DNA of 64,000 nt, from the NCBI GenBank assembly GCA_021234535.1, contig CM037848.1:10182444-10246443 (forward strand), written 5' to 3'. How positions within the stretch are numbered: the first letter of the stretch is position 1; each line of letters starts with the position of its first letter. The notes below the pieces were generated by a model. The model worked only from the letters and a program-made list of their open reading frames with translations, made no database searches and was not told the origin of the DNA. A program made the translations under genes and the position numbers. This DNA is from Stichopus chloronotus. Its lineage: Eukaryota; Echinodermata; Holothuroidea; Aspidochirotida; Stichopodidae. Positions 41,201-48,465 of the stretch are shown in pieces.

Positions 41201-44200
41201 CGCACTTTTATCGTGTTGCTTAAAATACAAACTAATTATTGACAGCACCATAATATTGTTGTGAATAAAATCTGAATTTGGGTGGGACGGAGTTTAAACT
41301 CATTGGTAACGAAAGTTGACTATCATCTCACAATTAAGGCAGAACAATACGGACAACTACTGTACTAACCTTTACCACTGTGCTTATAGTTTCCCCTTCA
41401 GTAATACGCAACCCGTGACATTATTAAGTGTCTCACAAAGGATATCCCACTCTGACTGAATATGCAGTGTATTACATTTTGAGACACATGTAAACAATGT
41501 GACAGTACATTTTTAGTTCAAAGGCGAACATATCTTCCCAAAAGCATGATGCAATATACTTGAAGGCCACGTGACTGTTGGCGATTTTGTTTTGCGGCAC
41601 CTTTTCGTTCGTAACATGTCCTTTTAGTGCGGCTAACTTCATGATGGGAGATGTAAATGCAGCAAACCAGTGTAGTAAAGCTAAAAGGAAAGGCAGCTCC
41701 AATGGTAGCAAAATTGGCATTTTCTTAATGTACTGTGGCATGATGCAAACATTCTTGGATCAGTAAGCAAAATTGTGAATTAAACGAGCGGGAAGTATTC
41801 TAACAAACATTTCCTCAGTGAACGAGTGGCCTGCATGTAAGAGAGAGGACGGCGATGACAATGGGGACGATGATGAAGATGATGACGTAAAAGTGCTCCA
41901 AAAAGGAAAGTGATGTTTTCATAAATTTCCTATTTATACAGAGTGGCCCAGTTTTCATTCAGTTCAAAACCTAAATTTATAGCTATAAAAGTTTTAAAAT
42001 TGTTTTGTGTCAACTAATCATTCTAACCATTCTAAATTGTTTCAGGATTTCCATTTTTGTACTTAAATGTATTGTGTTCTCCTTTGTTAACAGTTTTTAT
42101 ATTTATACTGGATTGAATACAGTTAAATGAAATCAAGGATAGAATACGCCAGGTAGACTAAAACATCCATCTCGGTAGGATGCATATGACACAAGTGGAG
42201 CTGGAGCTACAGTATTCGACGACACATCGCATGAGTTCTAAATATCACACAGTGAAAGCAGCAGGTTAGAAACCGAGGAATACCAACAGAGAGTTTATCT
42301 CTCCATAATATGATACCAATTCACTACATCAGGCCTAGTAGAGGAATGAGGCATACAGTACATCCTCACATGTTGATAATTATTTCCTGTATCTTTTACT
42401 ACTCACTCTTGTTTATGACTGCCTCTGTGACGTTTATAAATATCTTTTCACACTGTCACCATCATCAAGTCGAGGTGGACATACTTTTACCTCGGTAGGT
42501 GTGCATGAAACTCAATTTGCCGTGTATGCCAACAGGACATTAAGATCCGCTGGCAGACATCTCTATGATTTAAGCACCTGAGCCGTTGCTAGGTGTCAAC
42601 ATCTCTAAAAACAGCCAATTAGCAACAACAGACGAGGAGCGGCTATGCTACGCTCACTGAAATACGTAACGTGACAGAGGATGAGGCAGTACATGAGGCA
42701 GAACATGTATGTCCATTTCTTGGTTTAACTTAGAAATGACTGTGACATAAAAGGCAGCAAGGGTGTCTTTTTCTACAGCTTGATTTTTATCGCCAATTTA
42801 GCTTATTTAATGTCAAAGAATGTCATATAATGAAATCCTTTTCACATGTGCAGTATATACCTGAGGTGTTTGCAGAAGTGTTTGTACTTACAGTGCACAA
42901 AATTCTAATAAAATTTAAGCAGGGCCTATTCAGTCACCATTCTGCCATATGTTTGAAATGTATCATATCACATGAATGGATATCTTCGAGTATGACAACA
43001 CTTGAACTAGTCACAGCTGTTGCTGTTCAGGGGAAATGAGCTCGTTTGCACAAGTCTGATGTACAGCCAAAAATATTAAAGGAGGGAGGGTTTCCCTGAT
43101 TATGTTATGTTTGAGTAGTTAGCAATACTGTGGTTGAATGCAAAGGCATCAATTTTATGAGCTTTTAAAGAGCAACAATTTGCTACCACGAAGATATATC
43201 AGCAGTATCTTGATGGAATGTACACAAACAAAACAAGATTTTGAAGACCTTTGGAAATGATCACAGGCATACTGTAGAACTTACCACTTGAATAGAATAC
43301 CTAACAACATTTTCAATTTCACACCCACGGTAACTTTATCAGGAGAATCTATCTACAAATTCACTAAAAAGTCATGTGACGTGACACAGAGATTCTTTAC
43401 CAACAGGGGAAAAATTTTTAGACACTTTGGATCGCAGACAACTAGAAGCACAGCATCTCCAAGTACTGATTTGTATATACTGCATATGTGTACACATAAG
43501 TTCAGCTCAGGTTTCTCTCAACATTTCTGAGTAAACAAAGATGAAACTAATTGACTTCCAATGAAACTGAACTATAAAATATTACATCCAGTGCAAACTT
43601 TGAAAGCATGTTATGTACTCTGTGGTTTTGAATGCTCTCCATATTGCAGTATGGTAATTAGTGTTGTTACGATATGACACTTTTTGTAATTCAAATTGCG
43701 AGCACTTTTCTTCCACAGTTTGCCAATCAATATCACGATATCATAGGGGTAAGTTGGAACCAAAGCACACTTGAATACAGGACTGTAAATGGGTGTGAAA
43801 AACTATGGATTGTGTACACGAGTTACATTGTGTAGCCTACTGTAAGTGTAACCTTCTGACAAGGTACTTAATTTTCAAATTAATCGAACTAGTTCATTAA
43901 AGGTTACAATTGTAAGGTCTGAATTCTTGATTCAATGTATGCTATTTACTAAGTAGTGCATGATGCAAATTTGTTTTAAAGGGGCTCATTGAGTTGATAT
44001 CAATAAAGATTGTGGTGATTTTGAAGTATACAAACACATGACAATACTCACAATTAGCATAATTAATCAAGTTTCACATCCAATAGTTATATGGAAACTG
44101 TCAAATTTTTCGAATTTTTGACCGTTACTTGCTCTGATTGTGTGCATGTGGGTGTACTAATGTGAAAATGTCTGGTCACAAAGTTTCAAAAACCAAATTG

Positions 44201-47200
44201 AGTCGTTTGTTACTCACTCATTAATGTTCCAACGTATGTAAAACTTTGGGATCCTTTTAGTTTGACTGTTTGTCATCAGTATGTGAAGGAAACTTGACCG
44301 GTTTAGAAAAATTGAGTGAATTTCACAAAACAACTCAATGAGCCTCTTTAAGAAACACTGATTTTTTTCCTAAAGAGTACAGGTGATATCTTTTGGGTGA
44401 TTTCACAAACAACATCGAGAGCCAAGGCCACATAACGATATTGTTTGACAATATCGTAACAACACCTGATGGATGACACTACACACAGCTGACATGGCAG
44501 TTGCATCTACAGGAGAGAACTGTAGCCTACTGTATGATCCACTGGAACTTTCACAAATTTGTGACATCCAAGAAAAATAAAAGCATTGTTGAAGATCAGT
44601 TTCAAATTGTTACATGATCTGTCACAGAAAAAGCACAATGTGAGCCAATTTTTAAAAATATTTAGTCCATGATGGAAGAATATAAAAGAGCTATAAATTT
44701 GTCAAAAATTCCACAATCGCATCACCTAAATGAGAGCTTAGTGCTGGTGAAGAATTGACAATGTCTAAAGCAGAGAGAGACTTAACAAAGGTCTGCAATA
44801 TACATGTGACCAAAATGCAGCACGGTGTTGACACTTTGATCAATACTTAGTTTCATGCCACTGTGCATTTATAAAGTGCACCATTGCAAGTGTATGATGT
44901 AGGCTAATATTACGTATGCTATGCACAATGGGGCTTACATGAACTTCTTACAATTGAATACTGTAGTTGAGTACAGTTGACTTTTGACCTACTGTATTCA
45001 ACAATCATACAGTAGAATTGCCCTTTGTCTGTAACATTTCATTCCCAGGCAACCTCTTTACGACATCATATTTCCAATGATTTCACTATTTCCATCAAAT
45101 ATCTTTAAAATTACCACTCCTCAATGTGAACCACATACACAAGGACAAGAACCCCTCAGCGTGAATCTTGATGTATCACTTTTAGTGGGCAGAGAAAACT
45201 GACATCTGGTGACCTCTAAACTGACATTTGTCCTCCATCAAGATATTGGGGAAAAACATGATTCTTTACTTACAGTACTATTTGAACCACATCTTAAATA
45301 TAGATACACAGTATTCTATACAGAAAATAGCCACCTTTCAGGCACAGCTTAAATCCTGCATGAAAAGGTGTGGGTCTCACAGTCAGAGCATGAGAACCTG
45401 ATAAAACTTGAAATGAAAGGTCAGCTATTGGCTATGAAATTGAAGAGTATGATATGATGGTGACAGCTAATTATTCCAGTTTTTAAAAGTTGAACTTTTC
45501 CATACCTCTTACCTCATAACAATGATATCACTTTTTCCATTCCTTTTGAAAGATAAATACAATATTAAACACCAGATGCAAAAACATCTTGTAACGTGAA
45601 GCATAAATGGTGTCATATACAACACGCATATCATTAAACATTCAAATGAGACTGCCAAATTTAATTTTTAGGCACGGTTAAAGACAATTTTAATGCGCTG
45701 AATATTCATGTAATTGTAAAACCCCTTCCTCTTGGAAAAAGATCTCTCTTTGAGTAATCTACTCATTTCAGCAATTAGTCTACATCTCACCATCTCACCG
45801 TCTTCTGTTTGCATCATTGACTGCATGCAGGAAAGTTTGATTTCCTGTAATTGTAGGTTCCTATGGCATATCCCTTTTAAGATTAAGATCATCTCACCTT
45901 TCTAGGGTATCTCCTTGGCCAAGCTGACCCATTGTGCCTTTTCCCCAGCTCCACACCTCCGTTTGGAGAAGAGCATCGTCGAACATATCATCATACAAGC
46001 CTTTGATTGGAGAGAGTTCTGCCTCTACAGAGACGCTGTTGTTCCGCATTGAGATGGCTGGTATATTTCTACTACTTTGAGCACCTACTGCTTTCAGATT
46101 CCCCAAGAAGGCACTCTGAGGACTGACGATCCTCTCGATACCAGAAACGAGCATTCTGGGAACAAAGTTGAAGATTTTATCCCGGGATGACGTCCTTTCT
46201 CCATGGGGCAAAGAGCTCACCAGTTTAACCGGTCGCAGCTGGCGTAAGAGGAACTGTTTCGCGGAGGTGTCGAGTGGAAGTCTGGTTGATGAACCGCTAG
46301 ATTCTAGATCACTTACTCTGGTCACATGACCATTCTTACTCTCCTCCGTAAGAGACGCGTCTACATCATCCAGAGTTGTTTCTTGCAGAATCTCGGTTTC
46401 AGCCTGCGACGCTGCGAATCCTTCATCATCTAAAGTGTAAGTTCCTTGGCTTCCATTTTCATCGTCAGATGACTTTTCTTTAGTTTCTCCTTTGTCCTTC
46501 TTTGGCACGATAGAAATGTCAAGACTGTCCGGGGAAATGCTCTTGACGCTTGATAATACACTCTTCTTTTCATGAATACAGATGTGGTTGTCAGTCACTA
46601 CAAGGGTGTCCCCTTCCTCCCGGACAGAAAATGCATCTTCGTCGCAGGCGATGCAAGCGCTCGTTTCCCCATCTTCTTCTGTATCATTCGACTGAACGCT
46701 GGCAGATTTCAAAGTTTTGATTTTTTGCACAATAGCTAAACTGTAAGTACTGCCGCAAGATATTTTCAAGACGTTCCTGCCGCAAAAGGCATTCAGCTTT
46801 TGAGGCGTCGCCACTATGCTGTTTCCTGTTCCACATCCCAGCTGAGATCCCGCCCCCCAAGCCCACACCTGTCCCTGGTTCGTCAGAGCTAAGGTATGCG
46901 TATCCCCGCAACTGATCTGAGTCACGACTGGATCACAGGTTTTGTCGGACAAGGTGACCTGCTTTGGAGAATTGACTTTCTCCTCAGTCGTGCCGCATTG
47001 ACCCTTCGCAGAGTTTCCCCAGCAGAACACAATGCCATCTGCACATACCACACCGGTGTGATCACCACCACACACCACGTCCGTCACGTTCTCCCCTTTC
47101 AACCCATTCACCAAGACTGGTTTCTTGGTCACATCCGTGAATTTGCCATGGCCCAGCTGTCCGTGTTCTCCCGAACCGAGACAGTACACTGCGTGGTCGG

Positions 47201-48465
47201 ACGTCAGAAATGCCGTGTGCTGATGTCCCAGAGATATCTTGATCACATCTCTGGTGTTGAAAAAATCAAAGCAAGTAGGTATGGTTGAAGAGAGAAATCC
47301 CTTCCAGGTATATGCTTGGGAATGGTATTTTGCGACTTCAGCTTTCTCATCTTTTGGCTTGTCTCTGAAGGAACAACAAAAGCAATACAAAAAAAAAAAA
47401 AAATTAAGAGGCTTAGTGATTCCTGGCCACTGATTTTTGTTTGCACGTAAAGTACATTGATACCGAAATTGTTGCAACAGTGCTGCACGTTAAAACTGAA
47501 ATTAACTATAATTTCCGAGGTAAAACACCTACAAGGCATTTCACCATTAAACCAATCTTGCTAACTACATACCTTTAAAAGTTTGACCTCCACCACAAAC
47601 AGTATTTTCTTTTTTGTCACCTGTATGTCAAACATAGCAACTAATAATATTTTTCTGCACACCTTCATACTAAATATGGGATCAGTCATGACCTCCCCTA
47701 CTGACATACTACCCACTATTCATTATAACCTGAAAAACGAAATACAGAAGCTAATTAATATGAAAAGTTAACCAAAGACAAAGTTTATCACAAATGTTTT
47801 CCACGATGTATCATCTTTCTTCTCCGGCAAGTAATATACAGCACATGAAAAAAAAAAGGAACGGTAACATTCAGAAAGACACTATACACAGTAGTTTATC
47901 CATGTTCTATGCAATTTTCAGGTGTTTGCTTCTTTGATTTTGAAGTCCATATTCCTGTTATCTACGATGTTGAAATTGCTGATGTTAGCTGTTTTGCATT
48001 CTAAATATTGAGTAATGTGTTTACGGATGGCTGATTTCCCTCACTCCTCTTAAACTTTATTTCTTATAATCTTTGTCATGTAACCCCTGAAATGAATAAA
48101 TTATAACACTAAATAATCTGCAGACATCTTGCAAAATTAAATGTTGTTCACCCTCTGAAGATACCGAGGCTACACGCTGTACGTTACAGATACGCACATG
48201 TACGCACACACAACTCCCTGCTCTCACACACCCATAAACTGACAACACGTACAGTATAATGCAAGGGCAATGTTTATCTTTGACACGAAATCATGAGCAC
48301 GAATAAATTAACTAATTATTTACTAAATTACTAAATTAATTAAGTAAATTTCAGATGAAACTTTCCTGAGAGTTCCAAATGTGTACACTAAATATCAGAA
48401 TGTGCAGGGCTCTACATGGCATCTATACAGCAGTTTTTTTTTCTCACTTACCCATTTTGTGCCAT
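5087..48465 (-). CDS. ALS2: ALS2 (alsin) Rho/Rab guanine nucleotide exchange factor, 25 coding exons
   Basis: Hand-assembled spliced coding sequence. Exons (plus-strand coordinates, transcription order): 48465-48452, 47364-45898, 39544-39376, 38226-38114, 37282-37120, 36706-36535, 34353-34098, 33116-32954, 32330-32199, 31152-31024, 25541-25471, 24799-24536, 22951-22886, 21550-21184, 20066-19989, 17741-17614, 17032-16865, 15622-15496, 13781-13624, 12811-12656, 12110-11931, 11057-11012, 10543-10485, 9152-9003, 5228-5087. The total is 4938 nt, 1645 aa plus TAA; phases agree at all 24 junctions. Domains: RCC1-like repeats about 1-590, DH about 650-840, PH about 885-975, MORN repeats about 1020-1245, VPS9 about 1510-1645. 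Alsin family knowledge: the VPS9 region activates Rab5 on endosomes, the DH/PH region is linked to Rac1, and the MORN region supports oligomerisation. Human loss-of-function causes juvenile motor neuron disease. No frameshift or internal stop was seen, so the gene looks intact. Confidence 0.96.
5973..6567. mobile_element. MITE-like element, family E
   Basis: Begins TTAAAGGAGAAGGAAA and ends with its exact complement TTTCCTTCTCCTTTAA. This gives about 16-bp terminal inverted repeats with TTAA at both edges. It is 595 bp long with no open frame of note, so it is non-autonomous. The TTAA footprint suggests piggyBac-like mobilisation (inference). Confidence 0.75.
7104..7138. repeat. Short dispersed repeat, perfect match to 9170-9204
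   Basis: Contains ACCAGAAAGCCAAAAGGCTT followed by TGTGATTCCTTGC, the same 33 bp as near 9171. The reverse complement resembles the GCAAGGAATC tails at 8637 and 10235, so it is probably the end of a common repeat family. Confidence 0.7.
7361..7805 (-). pseudogene. BEL/Pao-like retrotransposon gag/polyprotein relic (DUF1759-like)
   Basis: Two overlapping frames at 7805-7566 and 7576-7361 form one broken coding unit with a frameshift near 7570. The first part is a charged helical region ([19 protein letters not shown]); the second has [19 protein letters not shown] and [16 protein letters not shown]. That pattern (F/Y-D-G-D-P-x-x-F/W-x-x-F, then Y-L-x-x-x-x-T-G-x-x-x-x-x-I) is typical of the DUF1759 region in BEL/Pao elements. 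No protease, RT or LTR was recognised nearby, so only a fragment remains, in the same strand as ALS2. Confidence 0.7.
8405..8661 (+). repeat. Dispersed repeat copy with CA microsatellite and GGAATC tail
   Basis: Shares with 9712-10251 the order: CACCAAAAACAATAGG-type block, CTTCTTGAGATA block, CA-rich run (8567-8604), then ATAGATTCC and GCAAGGAATCAAAA. An open frame of 149 codons across it is accidental: the translation is simple-sequence threonine/histidine and repeat-derived. Confidence 0.7.
9003..9152 (-). CDS. ALS2: ALS2 exon c24: VPS9 catalytic region
   Basis: 150 nt, residues about 1549-1599. Acceptor CTCAAACAG|CACGG, donor GCCAG|GTAGAG. Encodes [19 protein letters not shown] and [18 protein letters not shown]. 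The D and P of the DDLFP motif are the conserved VPS9 residues that contact Rab5-type GTPases. The acceptor's upstream tract abuts a dispersed repeat copy (9170-9204). Confidence 0.97.
9170..9204. repeat. Short dispersed repeat abutting the c24 acceptor
   Basis: Perfect match to 7104-7138. On the minus strand it reads GCAAGGAATCACAAAGCC and then TTTTGGCTTTCTGGT, running straight into the polypyrimidine tract of the c24 splice acceptor (exon begins at 9152). Confidence 0.75.
9712..10146 (+). repeat. 145-bp tandem array, three units
   Basis: The marker ATATCGTGT recurs at 9712, 9857, 10002 and 10147, an exact 145-bp period. Each unit has AACAAGGTTTTCAGGTTTT, TGACCTTTGACCTCCACC, TCTCAATATGGGGCA and CTTGAGATATCGTGT. 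A CA-rich run and CGGCAAGGAATAAAA follow. Related single copies lie elsewhere (7215, 8405, 13230, 35176, 37670). Confidence 0.9.
10175..10251 (+). repeat. CA microsatellite and hairpin-like tail of the repeat family
   Basis: CACACACACACACACACCC-type run, then ATAGATTCC and GCCTTCGGCAAGGAATAAAA, in which TTGCC/GGCAA can pair. It terminates the tandem array and parallels 8567-8661. Confidence 0.7.
10388..10491. repeat. CCTTAtct-type tandem array containing the c23 donor
   Basis: Degenerate array of TAACCTTATC, TTGCCTTACC and related 10-mers. The real c23 donor sequence (CTAACCTTATCT on the plus strand, 10480-10491) recurs exactly at 10460-10471 and 10395-10406, and as an 11-mer at 10421-10431. 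Confidence 0.85.
10485..10543 (-). CDS. ALS2: ALS2 exon c23: 59-nt small exon in VPS9
   Basis: 59 nt, residues about 1530-1549. Acceptor TTTTTTTTCAG|CTGAA, donor ATAAG|GTTAG. Encodes [19 protein letters not shown], aligning with alsin KDACFASAVECLQQI. Its donor lies in a tandem array of near-identical GATAAGGTTAG units (10388-10491). Confidence 0.9.
11012..11057 (-). CDS. ALS2: ALS2 exon c22: 46-nt microexon
   Basis: 46 nt, residues about 1514-1529. Acceptor ATTCTGACAG|AAAAT, donor TCAAAG|GTTTG. Encodes [16 protein letters not shown] across the junction; KFW is the conserved alsin motif after LGVQ. Skipping it would shift the frame (46 is not a multiple of 3). Confidence 0.9.
11931..12110 (-). 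CDS. ALS2: ALS2 exon c21: VPS9 domain entry
   Basis: 180 nt, residues about 1454-1514. Acceptor TTCTTCAG|GTCAC, donor GATCA|GTAAGT. Encodes [20 protein letters not shown] and [20 protein letters not shown], aligning with alsin LLPRLYPPLFMLYAL and CVLRLNKQPDIALLGFLGV. Confidence 0.94.
12656..12811 (-). CDS. ALS2: ALS2 exon c20: acidic/serine-rich linker
   Basis: 156 nt, residues about 1402-1454. Acceptor ACCTACAG|GATAC, donor GATGT|GTAAGT. Starts RILFPEFPD, like alsin RFLFPELPE, then a poorly conserved stretch ([19 protein letters not shown]). The donor could also be read two bases earlier; the version used keeps phase with c21. Confidence 0.88.
13624..13781 (-). CDS. ALS2: ALS2 exon c19: helical segment before VPS9
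   Basis: 158 nt, residues about 1350-1402. Acceptor TTGCCTACAG|GCCTT, donor GTCAG|GTAGG. Encodes [20 protein letters not shown] followed by [19 protein letters not shown], strongly conserved with alsin PLHPLGRLVETLV and YVGVGANRRLLQEAVKEIK. Confidence 0.96.
15496..15622 (-). CDS. ALS2: ALS2 exon c18: linker helices
   Basis: 127 nt, residues about 1307-1349. Acceptor TTTTGCTTAG|ACTTC, donor TCAAAG|GTAGT. Encodes [18 protein letters not shown] and [13 protein letters not shown], aligning with alsin TLESLEFIPQHVG and YDDIRKYLIK. Confidence 0.92.
16865..17032 (-). CDS. ALS2: ALS2 exon c17: linker between MORN and VPS9
   Basis: 168 nt, residues about 1251-1307. Acceptor TTGTGATCAG|GATGC, donor AGAAGG|GTGAG. 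Encodes [14 protein letters not shown] and [19 protein letters not shown], aligning with alsin KWKAVFDECWRQLG and VWKAWDNIAVAL. Confidence 0.93.
17614..17741 (-). CDS. ALS2: ALS2 exon c16: last MORN repeat
   Basis: 128 nt, residues about 1209-1251. Acceptor GCTTCAACAG|GGTAC, donor ACAAG|GTTTG. Encodes [20 protein letters not shown], almost identical to the vertebrate alsin segment, then a linker with EEGPPPS. Confidence 0.96.
17742..19988. other. ALS2 intron c15-c16
   Basis: No exon was supported on either strand. It contains a diverged dispersed repeat (about 18855-18935) and a 17-bp tandem duplication (CCACATAAGGGCAGCAG, about 19567-19600). Confidence 0.6.
19989..20066 (-). CDS. ALS2: ALS2 exon c15: MORN repeat
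   Basis: 78 nt, 26 codons, residues about 1183-1208. Acceptor TTCCTCAG|GGATC, donor GGAAAG|GTAGAG. Encodes [17 protein letters not shown] then SSGPTLNGK, a divergent MORN unit matching alsin GNGVLLSEDDTIYEGEF. Confidence 0.94.
21184..21550 (-). CDS. ALS2: ALS2 exon c14: four to five MORN repeats
   Basis: 367 nt, residues about 1060-1182. Acceptor GCTTTTCAG|ATTCG, donor CTTCAA|GTGAGT. Contains consecutive MORN cores [60 protein letters not shown] and VYYEGTF. This fits the alsin MORN array, which bridges PH and VPS9 and is implicated in oligomerisation. Confidence 0.96.
22886..22951 (-). CDS. ALS2: ALS2 exon c13: MORN repeat
   Basis: 66 nt, residues about 1038-1060. Acceptor TTTGACAG|CGGAA, donor AATGG|GTGAGT. 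Encodes [16 protein letters not shown] then TNGLQNG, one MORN unit (consensus YxGxFxxGxxxGxGxxxxxxG). Confidence 0.95.
22952..24535. other. ALS2 intron c12-c13
   Basis: Contains the non-LTR relic (23810-24419) and dispersed CA-containing repeat traces near 23640-23700. No coding exon was recognised apart from the relic. Confidence 0.6.
23810..24419 (+). pseudogene. Non-LTR retrotransposon 3' end relic, antisense in ALS2 intron
   Basis: An 86-codon frame at 23834-24094 reads [18 protein letters not shown], then [14 protein letters not shown] and [10 protein letters not shown]. This is the widespread C-terminal signature of reverse-transcriptase ORFs in CR1/Jockey-like non-LTR elements. A 3' UTR of about 320 bp follows, ending in AATAAACTTCAAACTTCAAACTT, a short tandem tail typical of such elements. 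The 5' part is lost (in-frame stop near 23811), as expected from 5' truncation. Orientation is opposite to ALS2. Confidence 0.8.
24536..24799 (-). CDS. ALS2: ALS2 exon c12: PH C-terminal helix and first MORN motif
   Basis: 264 nt, residues about 950-1038. Acceptor CTTCTTAAG|GAATG, donor GGGAG|GTATGA. Encodes the last PH strands and helix ([16 protein letters not shown]), a linker, then [14 protein letters not shown], the first MORN repeat. Its donor is about 120 bp from the tail of a non-LTR relic. Confidence 0.95.
25471..25541 (-). CDS. ALS2: ALS2 exon c11: PH domain, small exon
   Basis: 71 nt, residues about 927-950. Acceptor CTCCCACAG|TTCAC, donor TTTGAA|GTAAGG. Encodes [19 protein letters not shown], matching the alsin segment FSTHHVFPLATLWAEPL. 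It lies after the 5.5-kb intron and is too short to show as a stand-alone open frame. Confidence 0.95.
25542..31023. other. ALS2 5.5-kb intron c10-c11
   Basis: Holds a MITE-like element (25611-25963), homopolymer tracts (C-run near 27206-27218; C then T run near 29705-29731) and a CA run (27436-27455). No exon with alsin-like content is missing here: c10 and c11 join in phase 0 and in homology. Confidence 0.65.
25611..25963. mobile_element. MITE-like element, family A (copy 2)
   Basis: TTAAAGGGAAATAGGGC at the left and GCCTTATTTCCCTTTAA at the right form near-perfect terminal inverted repeats; both ends carry the TTAA. The 353-bp element aligns with 3844-4182 in the same orientation, interior included, with roughly three quarters of bases identical by eye. 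Confidence 0.8.
31024..31152 (-). CDS. ALS2: ALS2 exon c10: PH domain N-terminal strands
   Basis: 129 nt, 43 codons, residues about 884-926. Acceptor ATCTTGCAG|GAATC, donor CCCAG|GTGAG. Encodes [13 protein letters not shown] and [14 protein letters not shown], nearly the same as the vertebrate alsin PH strands. The LFND motif is typical of PH domains that follow DH domains. Confidence 0.96.
32199..32330 (-). CDS. ALS2: ALS2 exon c9: DH-PH junction
   Basis: 132 nt, exactly 44 codons, residues about 840-883. Acceptor TTTCTTTCAAG|GAAC, donor TGGCT|GTAAGT. Helical, cysteine-containing segment ending [11 protein letters not shown], aligning with the FWKTFPGKM part of alsin just before the PH domain. 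Confidence 0.9.
32954..33116 (-). CDS. ALS2: ALS2 exon c8: DH C-terminal helices
   Basis: 163 nt, residues about 785-839. Acceptor CATCCACAG|GGAAA, donor CCAGAG|GTAAG. Encodes [20 protein letters not shown], the conserved DH-domain C-terminal helix motif (P-I-x-R-x-x-x-Y-x-x-L-L) that forms the GTPase-facing surface in Dbl-family exchange factors. Confidence 0.94.
34098..34353 (-). CDS. ALS2: ALS2 exon c7: DH domain core
   Basis: 256 nt, residues about 700-785. Acceptor TCTTTTACAG|ACATG, donor GCCGG|GTAAT. Encodes a helical stretch with [16 protein letters not shown] and [18 protein letters not shown], aligning with the middle DH helices of alsin. The DH domain of alsin is divergent from classical Dbl domains. 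Confidence 0.92.
34354..36534. other. ALS2 intron c6-c7
   Basis: Contains a diverged copy of the DR1-bearing repeat family (about 35176-35545) and a MITE-like element (35600-35967). No coding exon was recognised. Confidence 0.6.
35600..35967. mobile_element. MITE-like element, family C (copy 1)
   Basis: TTAAAGGGACACCTTGAG at the left and CTCAACGTGCCACTTTAA at the right are 18-bp inverted repeats with three mismatches, flanked by TTAA. The interior (GTTGTTTTGTGAAATTCACC, CACATACTAACAACGA) matches 43976-44351 read in the opposite orientation. Confidence 0.8.
36535..36706 (-). CDS. ALS2: ALS2 exon c6: final propeller strand and DH start
   Basis: 172 nt, residues about 643-700. Acceptor TTTCTGCAG|TGTGG, donor AGTACAG|GTAAGT. 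Encodes [18 protein letters not shown], then [14 protein letters not shown], which fits the alsin segment where the propeller ends and the first DH helix begins (LHELATTERRFYSKL in human, from memory). Confidence 0.93.
37120..37282 (-). CDS. ALS2: ALS2 exon c5: propeller-DH linker
   Basis: 163 nt, residues about 588-642. Acceptor GATTCTAG|TCTCC, donor AGAAAG|GTAATT. Encodes a basic, proline/serine-rich linker ([20 protein letters not shown]). Conservation with other alsins is weak here; the call rests on phase, splice sites and position. Confidence 0.85.
37283..38113. other. ALS2 intron c4-c5
   Basis: Contains two diverged repeat copies with AACCTTTGACTTCC (about 37675 and 37803) and no supported exon. 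Confidence 0.55.
38114..38226 (-). CDS. ALS2: ALS2 exon c4: last RCC1-like strand
   Basis: 113 nt, residues about 551-588. Acceptor TTTTGCAG|ATGCC, donor CCAAG|GTACAG. Encodes [16 protein letters not shown] then [12 protein letters not shown], matching the alsin segment with DYSLFLVD and FQPGLYYSG. The inner methionine at the exon start is not a start codon. Confidence 0.92.
39376..39544 (-). CDS. ALS2: ALS2 exon c3: RCC1 repeat
   Basis: 169 nt, residues about 494-550. Acceptor TCTTCAG|GTCC, donor ATCAAG|GTACA. Encodes [20 protein letters not shown] followed by QLGHTG, a canonical RCC1 repeat that continues directly from the one at the end of c2. The first G completes the split Arg codon. 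Confidence 0.93.
39545..45897. other. ALS2 6.4-kb intron c2-c3
   Basis: Largest intron of the gene. It contains a MITE-like element (43976-44351), a G-run (about 40549-40560) and GAT-triplet-rich sequence (41850-41888). Open frames in it are short, without recognisable motifs, and no coding exon is needed: c2 and c3 share a split Arg codon. Confidence 0.65.
43976..44351. mobile_element. MITE-like element, family C (copy 2, inverted)
   Basis: TTAAAGGGGCTCATTGAG at the left and CTCAATGAGCCTCTTTAA at the right are 18-bp inverted repeats with one mismatch, with TTAA at both edges; 376 bp. Its reverse complement aligns with 35600-35967. Confidence 0.82.
45898..47364 (-). CDS. ALS2: ALS2 exon c2: most of the RCC1-like propeller
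   Basis: A 1467-nt exon encoding residues about 5-494. Acceptor GTTCCTTCAG|AGAC, donor GAAAG|GTGAGA. It carries successive RCC1 signatures: [39 protein letters not shown] and, near its end, [15 protein letters not shown], each paired with an HTxxL-type strand. Between the third and last signatures lies a roughly 250-residue acidic/serine-rich insert, likely disordered, as in vertebrate alsin. Just after the first block is a CxxC-x19-HxC arrangement (C242, C245, H265, C267). Confidence 0.96.
47365..48451. other. ALS2 intron c1-c2
   Basis: No coding feature beyond the flanking exons. An open frame at 48057-48248 is cysteine-rich simple-sequence read-through of a CA/AC-rich stretch and has no splice support. 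Confidence 0.55.
47402..47429. repeat. Short dispersed repeat near the c2 acceptor
   Basis: AAGAGGCTTAGTGATTCCTG resembles the 9170-9204 repeat (AAAAGGCTTTGTGATTCCTT). On the minus strand it sits directly upstream of the poly-T tract and CAG acceptor of exon c2 (exon starts at 47364), the same arrangement as at c24. Confidence 0.55.

Noticed and set aside
46684..47288. Open frames on other frames of ALS2 exon c2
   Set aside because: They are shadows of the RCC1-coding frame.
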